DNA of 64,000 bases, taken from positions 18,558,354 through 18,622,353 of the forward strand of contig CM020620.1 in NCBI GenBank assembly GCA_009829735.1, read 5' to 3'. The translations under genes and the position numbers were made by a program. Numbering within the stretch: the first letter of the stretch is position 1; every line of letters begins with the position of its first letter. The DNA comes from Pyropia yezoensis. Lineage: Eukaryota; Rhodophyta; Bangiophyceae; Bangiales; Bangiaceae. Positions 30,917 to 41,994 of the stretch are shown piece by piece. The notes below the pieces were generated by a model. That model was not told the DNA's origin, did no database searches, and was given only the letters and a program-made list of their open reading frames with translations.

Positions 30917-32766
30917 CTACAGCTTTCTCGCCTGCACCGCCACCGCCGAGAGGGCCTCCATCGCCGACGCGCCGGCGGGCAGCTCAATCGACTCTAGGAA
31001 CCCCGACGGCAGCGGCTCGGCCAGCGGGGGGGAGCCCCGGCGGCCGCCGCCCGCGGTCGGGGGCGGCCGGGGCGCGGCGGCGGGCGGCGCCGTTGCCGCT
31101 GCCGACGCGGCCGCCGCGGCCAGCGGGCCGACCAGTGCCGGCGCGGGGGCTCCCCGCTTGGCGGCCCCGCGCGGGGCGGCCGCCGGGGGTGGTGCGCTGG
31201 GGGGGGCTTCCCAAACGGCGGCGGCGGGCCCCAGCGGCGTGGCCGACGGCGGTGGGTCGTGGGCCGGCAAACCCAGGGGTGCCCGTGGCGGCGGCGGTGG
31301 CGGCGGTGGTGGTAACGGTGGTGGTGGTTCCGCCCCAGCCGCCAGCATCGGGGACGGCGAAGAAGATGGCCGGTCCGTGGACGGTGGCGGTGATGCGGAC
31401 GAGCGCCCCGCAGCAGCGGCAGCGGCGGCAGCGGCGGTAGCGGCGGCGCCGGCGCTGGTGCGTCGGCCCCCTGTCCCCCTGCCCGTCGCCGCCGCCCCCG
31501 CGGCCCCCGCCGCGGGAGGTGATGGTGGCGGCGCGCCGCCGCCCCCCCCCCCCCCCCCCCCATTGGCACCCCCGCCGTCGACGGGGACAGGTCCGACACG
31601 GTACCGCCGGGGTGGCGTGACCGAACGTGGTGCGCGAGGGAGCTCCGCCACTTGAACGCCACCCCACACCCGGGCGCCTTGCACACGTACGGCGTCGCGC
31701 CGCTGTGCACCCGCCGGTGGGTGGCGAGGTTGTAGGCGCGGGAAAAGGAGCGGCCACACGCGGCCACGCCGCACTGGTACTTGCCCCCCGAGACGGGGGT
31801 GGGGGTGTGGGCGGCGGCGCTGGTAGACACCGTGGCGGTGGATGTGGAGGGCGGGGTGCTGGTGGTGCCCGCGGTGACAGCCAACGCGGAAGGGGGCGAT
31901 GCGCCGGGGGACGGGGCGCTCGGCACGCCGCTGGGGGTGGGTGCCGCGCCGCCCGCGCCCGCCGAGCCGGCAGCAGGGACCGCAGGGGTGCGCGTCGACG
32001 AGGGGGCGGCAGCCCCTTTGGCAACCGCAGCGGCCGACATTGTCGGCGGCGCCGCCGCTGGCGGCGGCGTCAGGCGCTGGCGCTTGGGCGCGGGCGCGCC
32101 CCCCCCCCCACCCGGGGCGGCACCCCGCACAGGCGGACGGCTCACCCCAACAACCCCCGCCGCCGGTGCCGCCGCCGCCTCAACGACCGCCACCCCCAGT
32201 GTCGCCGGTGCCGCTGTCGCCGCCGCCGCCTCGGTCCCCGCTGCCGCCGCCGCCGCCACTGCCGCCGCGTCTGCTGCTGTCGACAGTGCTGCCCCGGCGG
32301 GCGGCCACGCGGGCGGCGGCGACAGCGCGGCGACCGCCTGCACCAGCTGGTCCCGGCAGGGGGGCACCGTCACAGAGGCGGCAGCGAGGGCCACCCGCAG
32401 CTTGCCCCGCCCGCCACCCGTGGCAGAGGCCGCCGCCGCCGCAGCAGCAGCAGCAGCCGCGGCCGTGCCGCGCAACAGCGGCGGTGGCGCCGCCGCCGGC
32501 GCCGGCACCGGCGCCAGCACCGCCGCTTCCGCTGCGTTGGCGGCGGCGGGCCGGGTCCGCGGCGCGCGGCGCACCGACACGGAGCGGCCGGGGGGGTGGC
32601 CCGCCGCCGCCACCACCACCACCGCCGCTGGCGGTGGGGGGAGCGGCAGAGACGCCGCCGGTGGCGGGGCCGGGGCCGGGGTGGCCGACGGGCGGGGGCG
32701 CCCCTTTTGCCGCGACACCAACGGCGGCGGCTGCCCCGCCGACGGCGGCTGCCCCGCCGATGCCAT
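30917..32766 (-). CDS. C2H2 zinc-finger protein, frame broken at a C20 run
   Basis: Putative DNA-binding protein. The ATG at 32766 ([15 protein letters not shown]) is the first in frame. A long Ala/Pro-rich region with a basic [10 protein letters not shown] near the N-terminus and [12 protein letters not shown] (a nuclear-localisation-like patch) precedes two adjacent fingers at about residues 330-385. Finger 1 is C-x4-C-x12-H-x3-H ([20 protein letters not shown]). Finger 2 is C-x4-C-x12-H-x4-H ([20 protein letters not shown]). Soon after finger 2, a 20-nt C-run on the plus strand (31542-31561) shifts the frame. The coding signal continues in another frame to a convincing C-terminus ([27 protein letters not shown], stop at 30917-30919). 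The C-terminus assignment assumes a one- or two-base error in that run. Target genes are unknown. Confidence 0.75.
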
Positions 32767-33344
32767 GGACGCGCCGCCGGCGGGGGCGCCGCCGCCGCCG
32801 CGGCCAACGTCGCGGGCTGGCGGGCGAGCAGGGGGGGGGAGGCGCGGGGGGGGCGGGCCCCGCCGCGGGGGGGGCACCCCGAGCGTGCAGCAGCGGCAGG
32901 GCGGCGGCCGAGGCGGTGGCCGTAGGGTGGCGGCCGCAGCGTCAGCGGCCGGCGTGGCCACACCGCCACGGCAAGGCAGGCGGGCGCGCCGACGCGGCGG
33001 CGGCGGTGGTGGTGGTGGTGGTGGTGGTAGTGGTAGTGGCGGCGGTGGCCAGCGGCGGCAGCGGCGGCAGCGGCAGCAGCGGCGGCACCAGCAGCGGCAG
33101 CGGCAGCGTCGGCGGGAGCGTCGGCCGGGGTGGAGGGTGGCAGACTGGCGGGGGTGGCGGCGGGGCCGGCAACGGCGGCGGCTGCTGACAATGGGCGCCC
33201 GGCGGATGTGCCCACCTCATATGTGGGAGGGGGGCAAGGGGGGAGGAGGGGGGGAAAAGGGGGGGCGGGGAGGGTGACCCCGCGCGCCGCACAATGGCCG
33301 CCACACCCCGCGCCGTCAGCTGCAGGCGGCACCCGGGGACAGGT

Positions 33345-33377
<33 letters not shown>

Positions 33378-34258
33378 GCCCCCCACACAAGGGGAACAGC
33401 AACGCCGGTCGACCAGCGCACCGCGTGGGCAGGATGGGGTGCTCGCCCTCCCACCCCCCCCCCCCCCCCCCACCGCCCACGCGCGCCCCCCCCCCGCCAC
33501 ACCTCAGCCGGCACGGCGGCACCAAAACGGGCAGGCTGGCACACCCCCCCCCCCCCCGGCCGCGAGCCGACCAGGCGTTATACCCCTCCACGCCGCCGAG
33601 GCCGACCAGGCGTTACCCCTCCACTCCACGCCCCCCCACACCCCCCCCCCCTCCAAACAAAACACCCGTGTCTCTGTCTGCTCTACTCGCCCCCCCCCCC
33701 CCCACTGCCCACGTCAGCGGCCACCCACACCCCCGTTTGGGTGACGCCCGGCCCGCCGGCCGGCCGGCCGGCAGACGCGGCCGGCCGCCGTAGCAGGCAG
33801 GCCCACCCACACGCACGGGGGGGGGGGGGGGGGGGGGGCACCGCCCACGGCAGGGCCAGGCGGCGCGGCGGCCACGACCCCCCCACCCCCCCCCCCCCAC
33901 CCCCCACCCACACGCAGACGCGGGGAGCACACGGCGGCGGCGGCGGCCGGAAGATAGGGGCGCGTCCTAGGCAGAGGCAGGCGAGCGCGCGCGCGGGAGC
34001 GGGCGGGCGGCGGGGCGGCCGCGGCGCACCAAAAGAGAGGCAAAAAAAAAAAAAAAAAAACAGGTGCCACAGCGGGCGGTGGTCGGGTTTGAGGTGCCAG
34101 GCGGGGGTCCCCCCACCCCCCCCCCCCCCCCCCCCCGGCTCCAACCCAGCACCCGCTATGTATCTGCTAGCCGCTACGGGAGGGAAGGGGGGAAAGGGGG
34201 GGGGGGGGGGGGGCAGGGGGTGGGGGGGGGGGGCAGGGGGTGGGGGGGGGGGGGGGGG
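32767..34258. other. Low-complexity spacer up to the gap
   Basis: 32990-33190 is GGC/GGT/CAGCGG triplet repeat. 33440-34250 holds many C- and G-runs (for example near 33460, 33550, 33680 and 33820-33838) and an A-run of about 19 at 34042-34060. The missing 5' part of the TPR gene may begin in or near the end of this span, but no coding is recognisable. Confidence 0.5.
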
Positions 34259-34526
34259 NNNNNNNNNNNNNNNNNNNNNNNNNNNNNNNNNNNNNNNNNN
34301 NNNNNNNNNNNNNNNNNNNNNNNNNNNNNNNNNNNNNNNNNNNNNNNNNNNNNNNNNNNNNNNNNNNNNNNNNNNNNNNNNNNNNNNNNNNNNNNNNNNN
34401 NNNNNNNNNNNNNNNNNNNNNNNNNNNNNNNNNNNNNNNNNNNNNNNNNNNNNNNNNNNNNNNNNNNNNNNNNNNNNNNNNNNNNNNNNNNNNNNNNNNN
34501 NNNNNNNNNNNNNNNNNNNNNNNNNN
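34259..34526. other. Assembly gap (268 N)
   Basis: Undetermined bases, preceded directly by G-runs from about 34194 and followed directly by coding sequence of the TPR protein. Confidence 1.
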
Positions 34527-35226
34527 GGCGGCGGCGGGGGATGTGGACGCCGCCGCCGCCGCCTGGGATGCGGTCATTGAGGCCGCCCCCGGCTACGCCG
34601 GCGGGTGGTCCAACCGGGGGAATGTCAACGTGGCGCGCCACCGGCTGGCCGCCGCGGCCGCAGACTACACCACCGCCCTGTCGCTGGCGCCGCTCGCCGA
34701 TGACGCGTGGGTGGTGCTCCTCAACCGGGCGTCGCTGCGCACCGCGACGGGTGACGGCGCCGCGGCGCTCGCCGACCTGGACGCCGCCGTCGCCGCGCGG
34801 GCGTCGGTTGGCGGGCCCGCCGCGGCCAAGGGCGAGGGCATCCTCTGGGCCAACCGGGCGCTCGCGCTCATGGCCCTTGGCCGCTACGACGCGGCGCTCG
34901 CAGACTTTTCCCGCGCCGTCGAGGCGCGGCCCAACGAGGTGGCGCCCTGGTGGCTCGCCTACGGTCAGGTCCTGTTTGAGTGCTCCCGGCCGGGGGATGG
35001 CGTCGGCATCCTCCGGCGGGTGGAGGGGCGCTTCCAGGGGGAGGATGACCCGCATGCGCTGCTCGCGGCGGTCCAGTTTGCGCGCGGGCAGGTTGCCGAC
35101 GCGGAGACGGAGTGGAGTCTGGTGTCGCGGCCGCGTCAGTGGGAGAGCCGCGCCTACCTGACCGAGCGCGGGTGGACGCCTCGGTGTATGGACGCGATGG
35201 ACCGGTTTCGGACGCTCAAAGAGTAG
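34527..35226 (+). CDS. TPR-repeat protein, 3' part only
   Basis: About 232 residues survive, entering from the gap and ending at the stop before 35227. Tandem helical TPR units are clear: AAAWDAVIEAAPGYAGGWSN with RGNVNVARHRLAAAAADYTT, then ALADLDAAVAARASVG, then WANRALALMALGRYDAALAD with FSRAVEARPNEVAPWWLAYG. The C-terminus (AETEWSLVSRPRQW, YLTERGWTPRCMDAMDRFRT) resembles the ending of a conserved plastid/cyanobacterial TPR protein of plants; that resemblance is from memory and untested. TPRs usually mediate protein-protein contacts, and plastid function is an inference. The N-terminus and any transit peptide are lost in the gap. Confidence 0.8.
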
Positions 35227-36137
35227 GCTGGGGGCGATGGGGTTGGGCTCTGTGAAACTCGTTCGACTCGACCGTGTGGGCTCTGCACGTCCCGGTGATG
35301 AGGGCTCGCTCATGGGCATGCTCCCAGTGGGGACACGGGGCTGTGGCCCCACTGTGGCGCACCTCTCGCTGTCATCAACGGCAGCATTGATCTCAGGCTA
35401 CCGCGTCTCACCCGAGATGTGCACTCCAGTCGATGGCCAGCGTGGACCGGAGGGCCTGCTTTACTAAAACGCGCGAGTCCCTTCGGTGGAAAGAGATGGC
35501 ACCTCCGATACAGAGGCGGGAACCCTCCGATTGATGGCACTGTATACAGCCAGCGCCGCGGCTCCCGGAGGAGATGCGCGATGCCCCCTCCATGTCCCCC
35601 TTTGCAGCTTGTGCAAAACCCCCCGTCAAAACGCCCCCATCAAGACGCTCCGTCCCGTCCAGCCAGGCGTCCCCCCCCCCACCCCACCCCACCCCACACC
35701 CCATCTCTGTGTTCCGCCAGTTATAAATGCTTGCGGCCTGCTTTTGCCACCACCCACACCCCCCGGCTGCTGTACGCAGGGGCGCCGCCCCGGCGCTGTC
35801 GCCGCCGCCACGCCTCCGCCTCGGGCGCCCTGGCTGCTACCGCCGCGGGACATGCGGGTGTGCGGGGAGCACTGTGCACTGTGGGCAAAGAAGGGGGCGC
35901 GGCGGAGCAGCCGGCGCTGGCGTAGAAGAGGGGCTGGATGGCCGTGGTAGCGCTCGAGCTCCAGCGCATCGGTGCTGGGCCTGACCGTCCTCGCGGCGGG
36001 CACGTCGGTCCCCGAAAAGAGAACAAAAAAGAAAACACACCCGAAATAGCTACCCGCACTTCCCCACCACCGCCGACGGGTGCCACGGCGCCGCGGCGGG
36101 GGTGCAGACGCCACCACCATCGGCGGCGGCGCCCAGT

Positions 36138-36240
36138 GGGCAAGGGAGCGCGCTGCCCTGCCCAATACCGAGCCCCGCGGGCGCTCCCATTGGGCAGGGG
36201 AGCGCGCTGCCCTGCCCAGTACCGCGCCCCGCAGGCGCGC
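36138..36240. repeat. 54-nt tandem repeat, two diverged copies
   Basis: Copies start at 36138 and 36192. Both contain GGAGCGCGCTGCCCTGCCCA followed by TACCG-GCCCCGC-GGCGC, with a few substitutions. Confidence 0.8.
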
Positions 36241-36629
36241 GGCAGGCAGGCGGTAGTAGCCCGTCTGTACCTTTGGTCGACCATTCTCTAAACAGGCGAC
36301 CACTCTACAGGGCCGTGAGCTGCGATCTGGGGGGGGGGGGGGGCGGCTGCTGGGGCGGCCGGGGGGGGGGGGGGGGGGGGGGGGGGGCGGGTCTAGGAAC
36401 GCCCGCACGCGGTTCCCCCCCTGGTACGCGCAGCCGCCGCGTGCCCACCCGCCACGGCACCCGCCTGCAGCGGGTACCTACCTACCAGCCGCACAGGATG
36501 GCGGGGCCACGTAAAAGCAGGCAGGCGGGCTAGCCCACTGAATAGGCGCCCGCGGTGGCCTCTGGCCATGCCGCCCCGGCTTTTTTTGCCCGCGGCCACC
36601 AGGGTCCCCCCCCCCCTCTTCACCTACAT

Positions 36630-36630
<1 letters not shown>

Positions 36631-36676
<46 letters not shown>
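36631..36676. repeat. 46-nt poly-C tract
   Basis: Uninterrupted C from 36631 to 36676, the longest homopolymer in the window. Confidence 0.8.
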
Positions 36677-36678
<2 letters not shown>

Positions 36679-38481
36679 GCCCCCCCCGCGGCCCGCTCTA
36701 CGGCGGCCGCCATCTGCCGAGGCGCGGCCGTCGGCCGCTTTGGGGAACGGCTGCCACCCCAGCTCGGTATACACACGCACCGCACTCGCCCCAGCAGAAG
36801 AGGGCGGGGGGGGAGGGGGGGCAGGAGGCGGGCGCCGTTCGTAGGCACAATGGCGTGACGTTGGCAGCACTGTGGCTCACTTTGGCGTTCTGTGAGCGTC
36901 ACTTTGGCGTCACCATTTACGAAATACATGCTTTATCAATTTATTGTCACATTGCGCTGATGGCGGTCCCTCGAATTGGCGGTGGTCAGCAAGAGAGAGC
37001 AATCCACAAAACGGTAATTACATGTACGAACCGGCCTGCAGCAGCTGCTGAGGATGTGTACTGTACTTGATGTGCCTCCATGATTTGGCGGGCGAAGCTG
37101 CAACGCCCACCCACGCGTTCTTTTGTCCGCAGAAGCGGGAACGCTCTCCCGCTGGATGTTCGTTGCGACACACCCGCAACGCGCGTCCCATCATCCTCAC
37201 TCGCCCCCCTAATCGCTGCGCCGCCACGGTGGCGGTGGATGAGCACGCACTCGCCGGCAAGGACGCACGTGTGGGCGCGTCTGCCGGCGTTGTCGCGGCC
37301 GCCCCCGCTGCCACGGCCGGCCGCCGCCCAGATCCTGCATGAGGAGAAACACGCCCGGGCCGCCATGCTGCGGCCCGCCAACAGGTACGAATTGCGCTGC
37401 CCGTCGCCCCTCCGCCGCGCGCGCCAGCGATGGGGGCAAGTGCTCTGCTCTGTGACCAGCTTCTCCCCCCCCACTCCCGCCCCCCCACTCTCTCCCGGGA
37501 CGCTCTCCTTCTCCCGGCTCTGTACACTTGGCCGGCCAAGTGTTACCGATTCCCCCTGAGCCGCTTCTCTCTACTGTGGCGGCGCCCGCTTCCTGGCGTC
37601 GTGTGCCGGGGAGCAGGTGTGATGGGGGGGGGGAGGGGGTGGGGGATGGGGGGGGGGGTGCGCCCGCCGCCTCTGTGCCGCCACCACCGCCACCGTCGCC
37701 GCCGCCGCCGCCCACGCGGCACTCCTTGCCGCCCTCTGGCGAGGCGCACCCACTGCCACCTCATCCGCTCGGCGCGGTGGATAGCGGGCGGTGGGGCGGC
37801 CTCCCCGCCCCAGCATACGCGGTGTAGACCGGAGGGCGCGCTGGTGCATTTGGCCAGCCACGTACGGGGTGCGGCTGACCACGGGGGTTGGGCGCTCCGG
37901 CATGCCTTTTGCCGTGTGGCATCCGCGGCGGCGGCGGCGGCCTTGTGGCCGTTTGGGAGCCCTGTTTCCATGGCATGGGCGTGGCAGCTCCCTGCGACGG
38001 CGGCCCGTGCACGCCTGCGCGCCGCTGCTGGGACGGTGGGAGAGGGCGGCGTGTGCGTGTTGTGGAGCAGGCGGGCGGAGGCTTGCGCCTGCGCCACCAT
38101 CTCTGGGGGGCAAGCCGTCGCCGTGGGAGGAGCTGGGCGCAGCGACAGCAGCCTCTGCTGCGGTGATGGGGTGGCGGCAGCCGCCATGGGAGTCGGGGCG
38201 AGCGACGTAAAAGGCAGCCCCTCCTCTGCTTTGCGTGGTTCTCTTTGGCCCTTGTCCTGGTCCACCACCGCTCTGACGCAGACAGGACGAGCACCCAGCG
38301 TCGAAACACTGGGGACTGGCTAGGGAAGAGGGGCATCTGTGACGGCTCGTGGTCTTCTTCTCTGCCCTACCCGTGCGTGCGAGCACGGAGCACAGCCCCG
38401 TGGTGTCGCTCGCCAGCGCTTTTTGCCCCCGTGCGGCACAGCCCCGACTGACGTTGGTGGTGCCACCGTGGGTCCGTTGCG

Positions 38482-39810
38482 ATGGACGCCCTGACCAAGC
38501 GGATGAGTGGCCTGGCCGCGGCGGTTGTGGTTGCAGCGACGCTCGCGTCGTGTGGGGCGGCGGCGGCGACACCAAGGGCGATGGGGGAGCCCAAGGCGCC
38601 CACCATGCACGGCTCTGACTCGTCGTTTAAGCCGCCCAGTGTGGCGCCCGTGGACGCCGACATGTACCAGGCGTCGGGCAGTTCGACTGGCCGCGTGGCC
38701 GCGTCCTGGCGGTCCAGGCGGCCTATTAACTTTGTGTCGAAGAACGGCAAGCTCTACGCCAACGGCAAGCTGTTTACGTTTGTGGGCGTCAACTGGTTTG
38801 GCTTTGAGACCGAGACCGCCCTTGTCCACGGCCTTTGGACTGACCAGTCGATGGACTCGCTGCTGGATACCGTGGCGTCGCTCGGCTACAACTCTTTGCG
38901 GGTGCCCCTTGCGCTGGACAATCTCTTGGCCAACCCCGTGGTCACTGCGTACAATGGAGACGTGGCGGCCAACAAACAGCTGGACGGCAAGCGCATGCTC
39001 GACGCCCTCGACATGCTTGTCAAGAAAGCGGCAGACCGCAACCTGCTGATCCTTCTCGACATGCACCGCCTCGAGGCGGCGTTGTGGCCCGACCCTTTGG
39101 GCCTGTGGTACAATGCGCGCCACTGTGAGGGTGACGTGGTGGCCGCGTGGATGGCGCTCGCACGGCGCTACTGCGCCGCGTGGAACGTCATTGGGGCGGA
39201 CCTCCTCAACGAGCCGCACGGCGCCAACTGGGGCAGCGGTGTCCGCGAGGACGATTGGCGGATGGCGGCGGAGCGGCTGGGCAATGCCGTCCTGGGCGTC
39301 TGCCCGCGTCTGCTCATTTTTGTTGAGGGCGTCGGCAACCCGCCGTCCACGCCCGTCGTCGGGCCCGACTGGGCGTTCTGGGGAGAGAATCTTGCTGGCG
39401 CGTGTGAGCACCCGGTGCGGCTGTCCAACCCGCGGCGCCTTGTCTACTCGCCTCACGTGTACGGGCCGTCGGTGGCGCGGATGGACTACTTTGAAGACCG
39501 CAACTTCCCTGCCAACCTGGACGCGGTGTGGGAGGCCCACTTTGGCAAGGTGACGTCGTGCTCCAAAGCGGCCATGGTCATGGGTGAATTCGGCGGCGAC
39601 ACGGAGATTGCCAAGGACCTCCAGTTCCAGAAGCGCATCGTCGGCTGGATGATCAACCGCGGGGTGGGGGGCTTTGTGTGGGCTCTTAACCCCAACTCTG
39701 GGGACACCAAGGGCATTTTGGGAGACGACTGGAAGACGCCCGTGACGAAGAAGAAGGCGCTCTACTCGCGTCTGCGGGCGACCAGCGTCACGTCGCTTCG
39801 GAAGCGGTAA
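38482..39810 (+). CDS. Secreted glycoside hydrolase family 5 (cellulase-like)
   Basis: A 442-residue, single-exon enzyme predicted to hydrolyse beta-1,4-glucan or mannan-type polysaccharide outside the cell. Residues about 8-30 form a signal peptide (LAAAVVVAATLASCGAAAA). The TIM-barrel core starts near KLFTFVGVNWFGFET and includes LGYNSLRVPLALDNL and ILLDMHRLEA. The GH5 acid/base Glu244 lies in LLNEPHGANWG and the nucleophile Glu369 in VMGEFGGD; YSPHVYGPSV and GGFVWALNPNSGD are further family motifs. The length is normal for a catalytic domain without a carbohydrate-binding module. The ATG at 38482 directly precedes the signal peptide. Substrate is uncertain, since GH5 covers cellulases and mannanases; a role in cell-wall remodelling is inferred. 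The ASC before the cleavage region resembles a bacterial lipobox. Confidence 0.9.
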   Translation: MDALTKRMSGLAAAVVVAATLASCGAAAATPRAMGEPKAPTMHGSDSSFKPPSVAPVDADMYQASGSSTGRVAASWRSRRPINFVSKNGKLYANGKLFTFVGVNWFGFETETALVHGLWTDQSMDSLLDTVASLGYNSLRVPLALDNLLANPVVTAYNGDVAANKQLDGKRMLDALDMLVKKAADRNLLILLDMHRLEAALWPDPLGLWYNARHCEGDVVAAWMALARRYCAAWNVIGADLLNEPHGANWGSGVREDDWRMAAERLGNAVLGVCPRLLIFVEGVGNPPSTPVVGPDWAFWGENLAGACEHPVRLSNPRRLVYSPHVYGPSVARMDYFEDRNFPANLDAVWEAHFGKVTSCSKAAMVMGEFGGDTEIAKDLQFQKRIVGWMINRGVGGFVWALNPNSGDTKGILGDDWKTPVTKKKALYSRLRATSVTSLRKR

Positions 39811-40367
39811 GTGGGATGGCGGATGACGTCGCCAGGGGCTCTGGAGCAACCATGCCAGCGCGGGCGGCGGTATGACTCGTGTCGCCCCCTTGCCGACGCC
39901 CTCTCACGTCAGTTGCGTCTATGTACTGCGGAGCAGTCCGTGCGGTGCGAGAGTTCATCCCTGGGGTTTGCGCTTGTATCACGGTCCTCTGCATCACACG
40001 CCATGCGGCGTGTTAACTCGATGTGTCTTCGCAGTCTTTTTTGTTGTTCATGCGTTCGTTTCACGGCATCGTTAACCTGGGTTTTTCTATCTTGCTTGGT
40101 TCTGCTCATCAGGTGGTCAGATCCCCCTGATGTGTGTTCCTGGTCACCGCGCTGCACGCGCATGTACCGTGTTTTGGCCAAGCGGGTACGCGGGGTCTTT
40201 TTCCGTTGGGTTGCTGAAAGCAGACCAGCCCGTTCCACGCGTCTGGCGACGACCGCCTCTCGTTCGCCAGGTGGACCTGCTGCAGGTCGCCGTCCATGAG
40301 AAGGCCTGCTCCGTCCGCGTGGGCGGTGGGGACAGCCTTGGAACATGACACGATAGCGCCGCAGGGC
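39811..40367. other. Convergent intergenic region
   Basis: Between GH5 (+) and isopentenyl phosphate kinase (-). Balanced composition with T-rich stretches (40035-40110), consistent with 3' UTRs. No gene is seen. Confidence 0.6.
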
Positions 40368-41532
40368 TCAGACCGACTGGGCGTCCTCCCCTTCTTCCCC
40401 CACAAACACCATCCACGTGCCTTCCACGCCGCCGCTGTCCCGCCCCCCGGGGTCACGCCCCCTCCCCCACCGCCCGTCCTTCTCCACCCTGGCAAGCAGC
40501 GCGCCAACGCTCGCTGCCCACCCGTCCCCCCCCCCCCACACCGCGGAGATGCTCGAAAAGAGGACCCGCAGACTGCCGCGGCGCGCGCGAACCGCCGCGG
40601 CGGCGGCCGCCACCTTTGCACCCATCCCACCCGTCACGTCGTGGGCGGCCACGTCGGTGGTGGCGACGGCGCCGCCCCCCATTGAGCCGTCGTACTCATC
40701 ACTACCGCCCGAGACGGTCAGCGAGGGGAGGAGGCGCGCGTCGGGATGGTCGGGCGGGTGGGTGTAGACGCCAGCGGTGGAGCTCAGCAACAGCACCCTG
40801 TGGGGGGAGGGTAGTGAGGGGGCGGTCGGGGTGGACAGAGGAGGGCGCCGTGGGGTGAAGGAAGAAGGACACCACCACAGCACAGGCATTAGTGCCGAGG
40901 TCGCCAAGTACGCAAGAGGGGTGTGTGCCTCAGTACCAGCACCTCCCTAGCCAGTCACCCCCAAGCCCACCCCAACCCTCATCCCGGTGCACTCTCGCTC
41001 ACACGTACAGCCGAGGCCGCAGAGCGAGGGACAGGTCCACCGCGAGCGCGTCCCCCCCAACGATGGAGCATGCCCACTCCTCCCCCTCCCCCCTCACGTG
41101 CACATCCCCGTGGATGATGGGCACAAAGCCGCGACGCAGCCACCGGTGGACGCCATGGACAAGCCCCCCCGCGGCGCCCTCCAACGCTAGCGGCGGAAGG
41201 GCCACCGCGGCCACCCCGGCCGCCACTGCAGCGTCGACGAGCAGCCCCGACAGGCGGCAGACGGCCGCGTGCGTGACCGCCACCCCCGCTGCTCCCCCAC
41301 GGCCTAGATGCACGCCCGCCTCCTTGGCCTCGTGGTGCCCAAACGAGCCCGCCCCGTGGATGACCACCAGGTGGGGGTGCGCCTGCCAGAGGGCGGCCAG
41401 CAGCGCCGCCGCCGATGCTAGAGCCTCAGCGTTTACCGACCCGCGGACAGCCTTGTGGGTGAGCGCGCTGCCGCCAAGTTTGACAACCAGCGGGGGGGGT
41501 TCCAGCGGCGACAGGGGCATGTTTGGTGCCAT
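40368..41532 (-). CDS. IPK: Isopentenyl phosphate kinase (two exons)
   Basis: ATP-dependent phosphorylation of isopentenyl (and dimethylallyl) phosphate to the diphosphate, feeding isoprenoid synthesis from a salvaged or shunted pool. Exon 1 is 41532-41003 and exon 2 is 40797-40368. Splicing is in frame (319 residues) and joins RPRLYV to VLLLSSTAGVYTH. Amino-acid-kinase-family motifs are clear: the phosphate loop VVKLGGSALTHK (from residue 16), IHGAGSFGHHEAKE with the IPK-type His that contacts substrate phosphate, and VPIIHGDVHV. The nucleotide-binding STAGVYTHPPDHPDARLL and HDVTGGMGAKVAAA complete the set. Length is slightly above the usual 260-300 because of a low-complexity C-terminus. 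It shares a 462-bp upstream region with the divergent ARID gene. HMG-CoA synthase elsewhere in the window belongs to the same metabolism. Confidence 0.9.
40798..41002 (-). other. Isopentenyl phosphate kinase intron
   Basis: 205-nt phase-2 intron, donor TACGT|GTGAGCG and acceptor CCCACAG|GGTG on the minus strand. It joins two halves of the kinase domain in the correct frame. Confidence 0.88.
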
Positions 41533-41994
41533 GGTAGGGGAGATGCTCTGACGGCCGCATGCGGGTATGTATTGGTATAGCTATGCCCATACGTCGGCGG
41601 ATGGCGCGTGGGAGCGATGCGCGGGTAACGGGTTGACAGCTGGGAAGGGGGGGTGCCGGGGGGGAGCCGGGGGGTGCTGCGAGGGGGGTGCCGGCTCCAG
41701 CCAATGGCGGGGCTGCGGAAGAAGGCTGATCGCGCGGGTCCCGTCATCGGCGACCAACAATTACAGTACTTTATTTGAAAACAAGGAATAGAACTCAGTT
41801 TTTGGAAACTTGTTTAAGCGGCGCCGCCATGGGTCGCGAAGCGCGCGCGGCTCGCTTGCCACGCGGTTGTGCGGCCGTCTCCCATCATCATCCTCACCTC
41901 TGTCATCTACGAGTGTGCCTGGTCGCCTGGTAGCCGAAGTCTCCCGCCTCCCCACCCCCCCCCCCACCCCCCCTCGCCTTCTCCTTCCGCTGCC
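41533..41994. promoter_or_regulatory. Shared promoter region of IPK and the ARID gene
   Basis: 462 bp between divergent start codons. It contains a CCAAT at 41701 and an AT-rich patch at 41755-41815 (TTATTTGAAAACAAGGAATA), then a pyrimidine-rich leader before the ARID ATG. Bidirectional use is inferred from gene orientation. Confidence 0.45.

Larger units (their letters stand above)
35227..38481. other. Intergenic DNA, 3.3 kb
   Basis: Contains a 54-nt tandem (36138-36240), G-runs at about 36330-36343 and 36361-36387, the 46-nt C-run at 36631, and a more balanced segment at 36850-37150. 37620-37700 is G-rich then CCG-rich. ORFs are present in all frames but none shows a domain or sustained coding character. 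The promoter of the GH5 gene should lie near 38300-38480. Confidence 0.5.

Noticed and set aside
32990..33190. Possible gene in GGC/CAGCGG repeats
   Set aside because: Triplet repeats stay open in every frame; nothing beyond repeats is seen.
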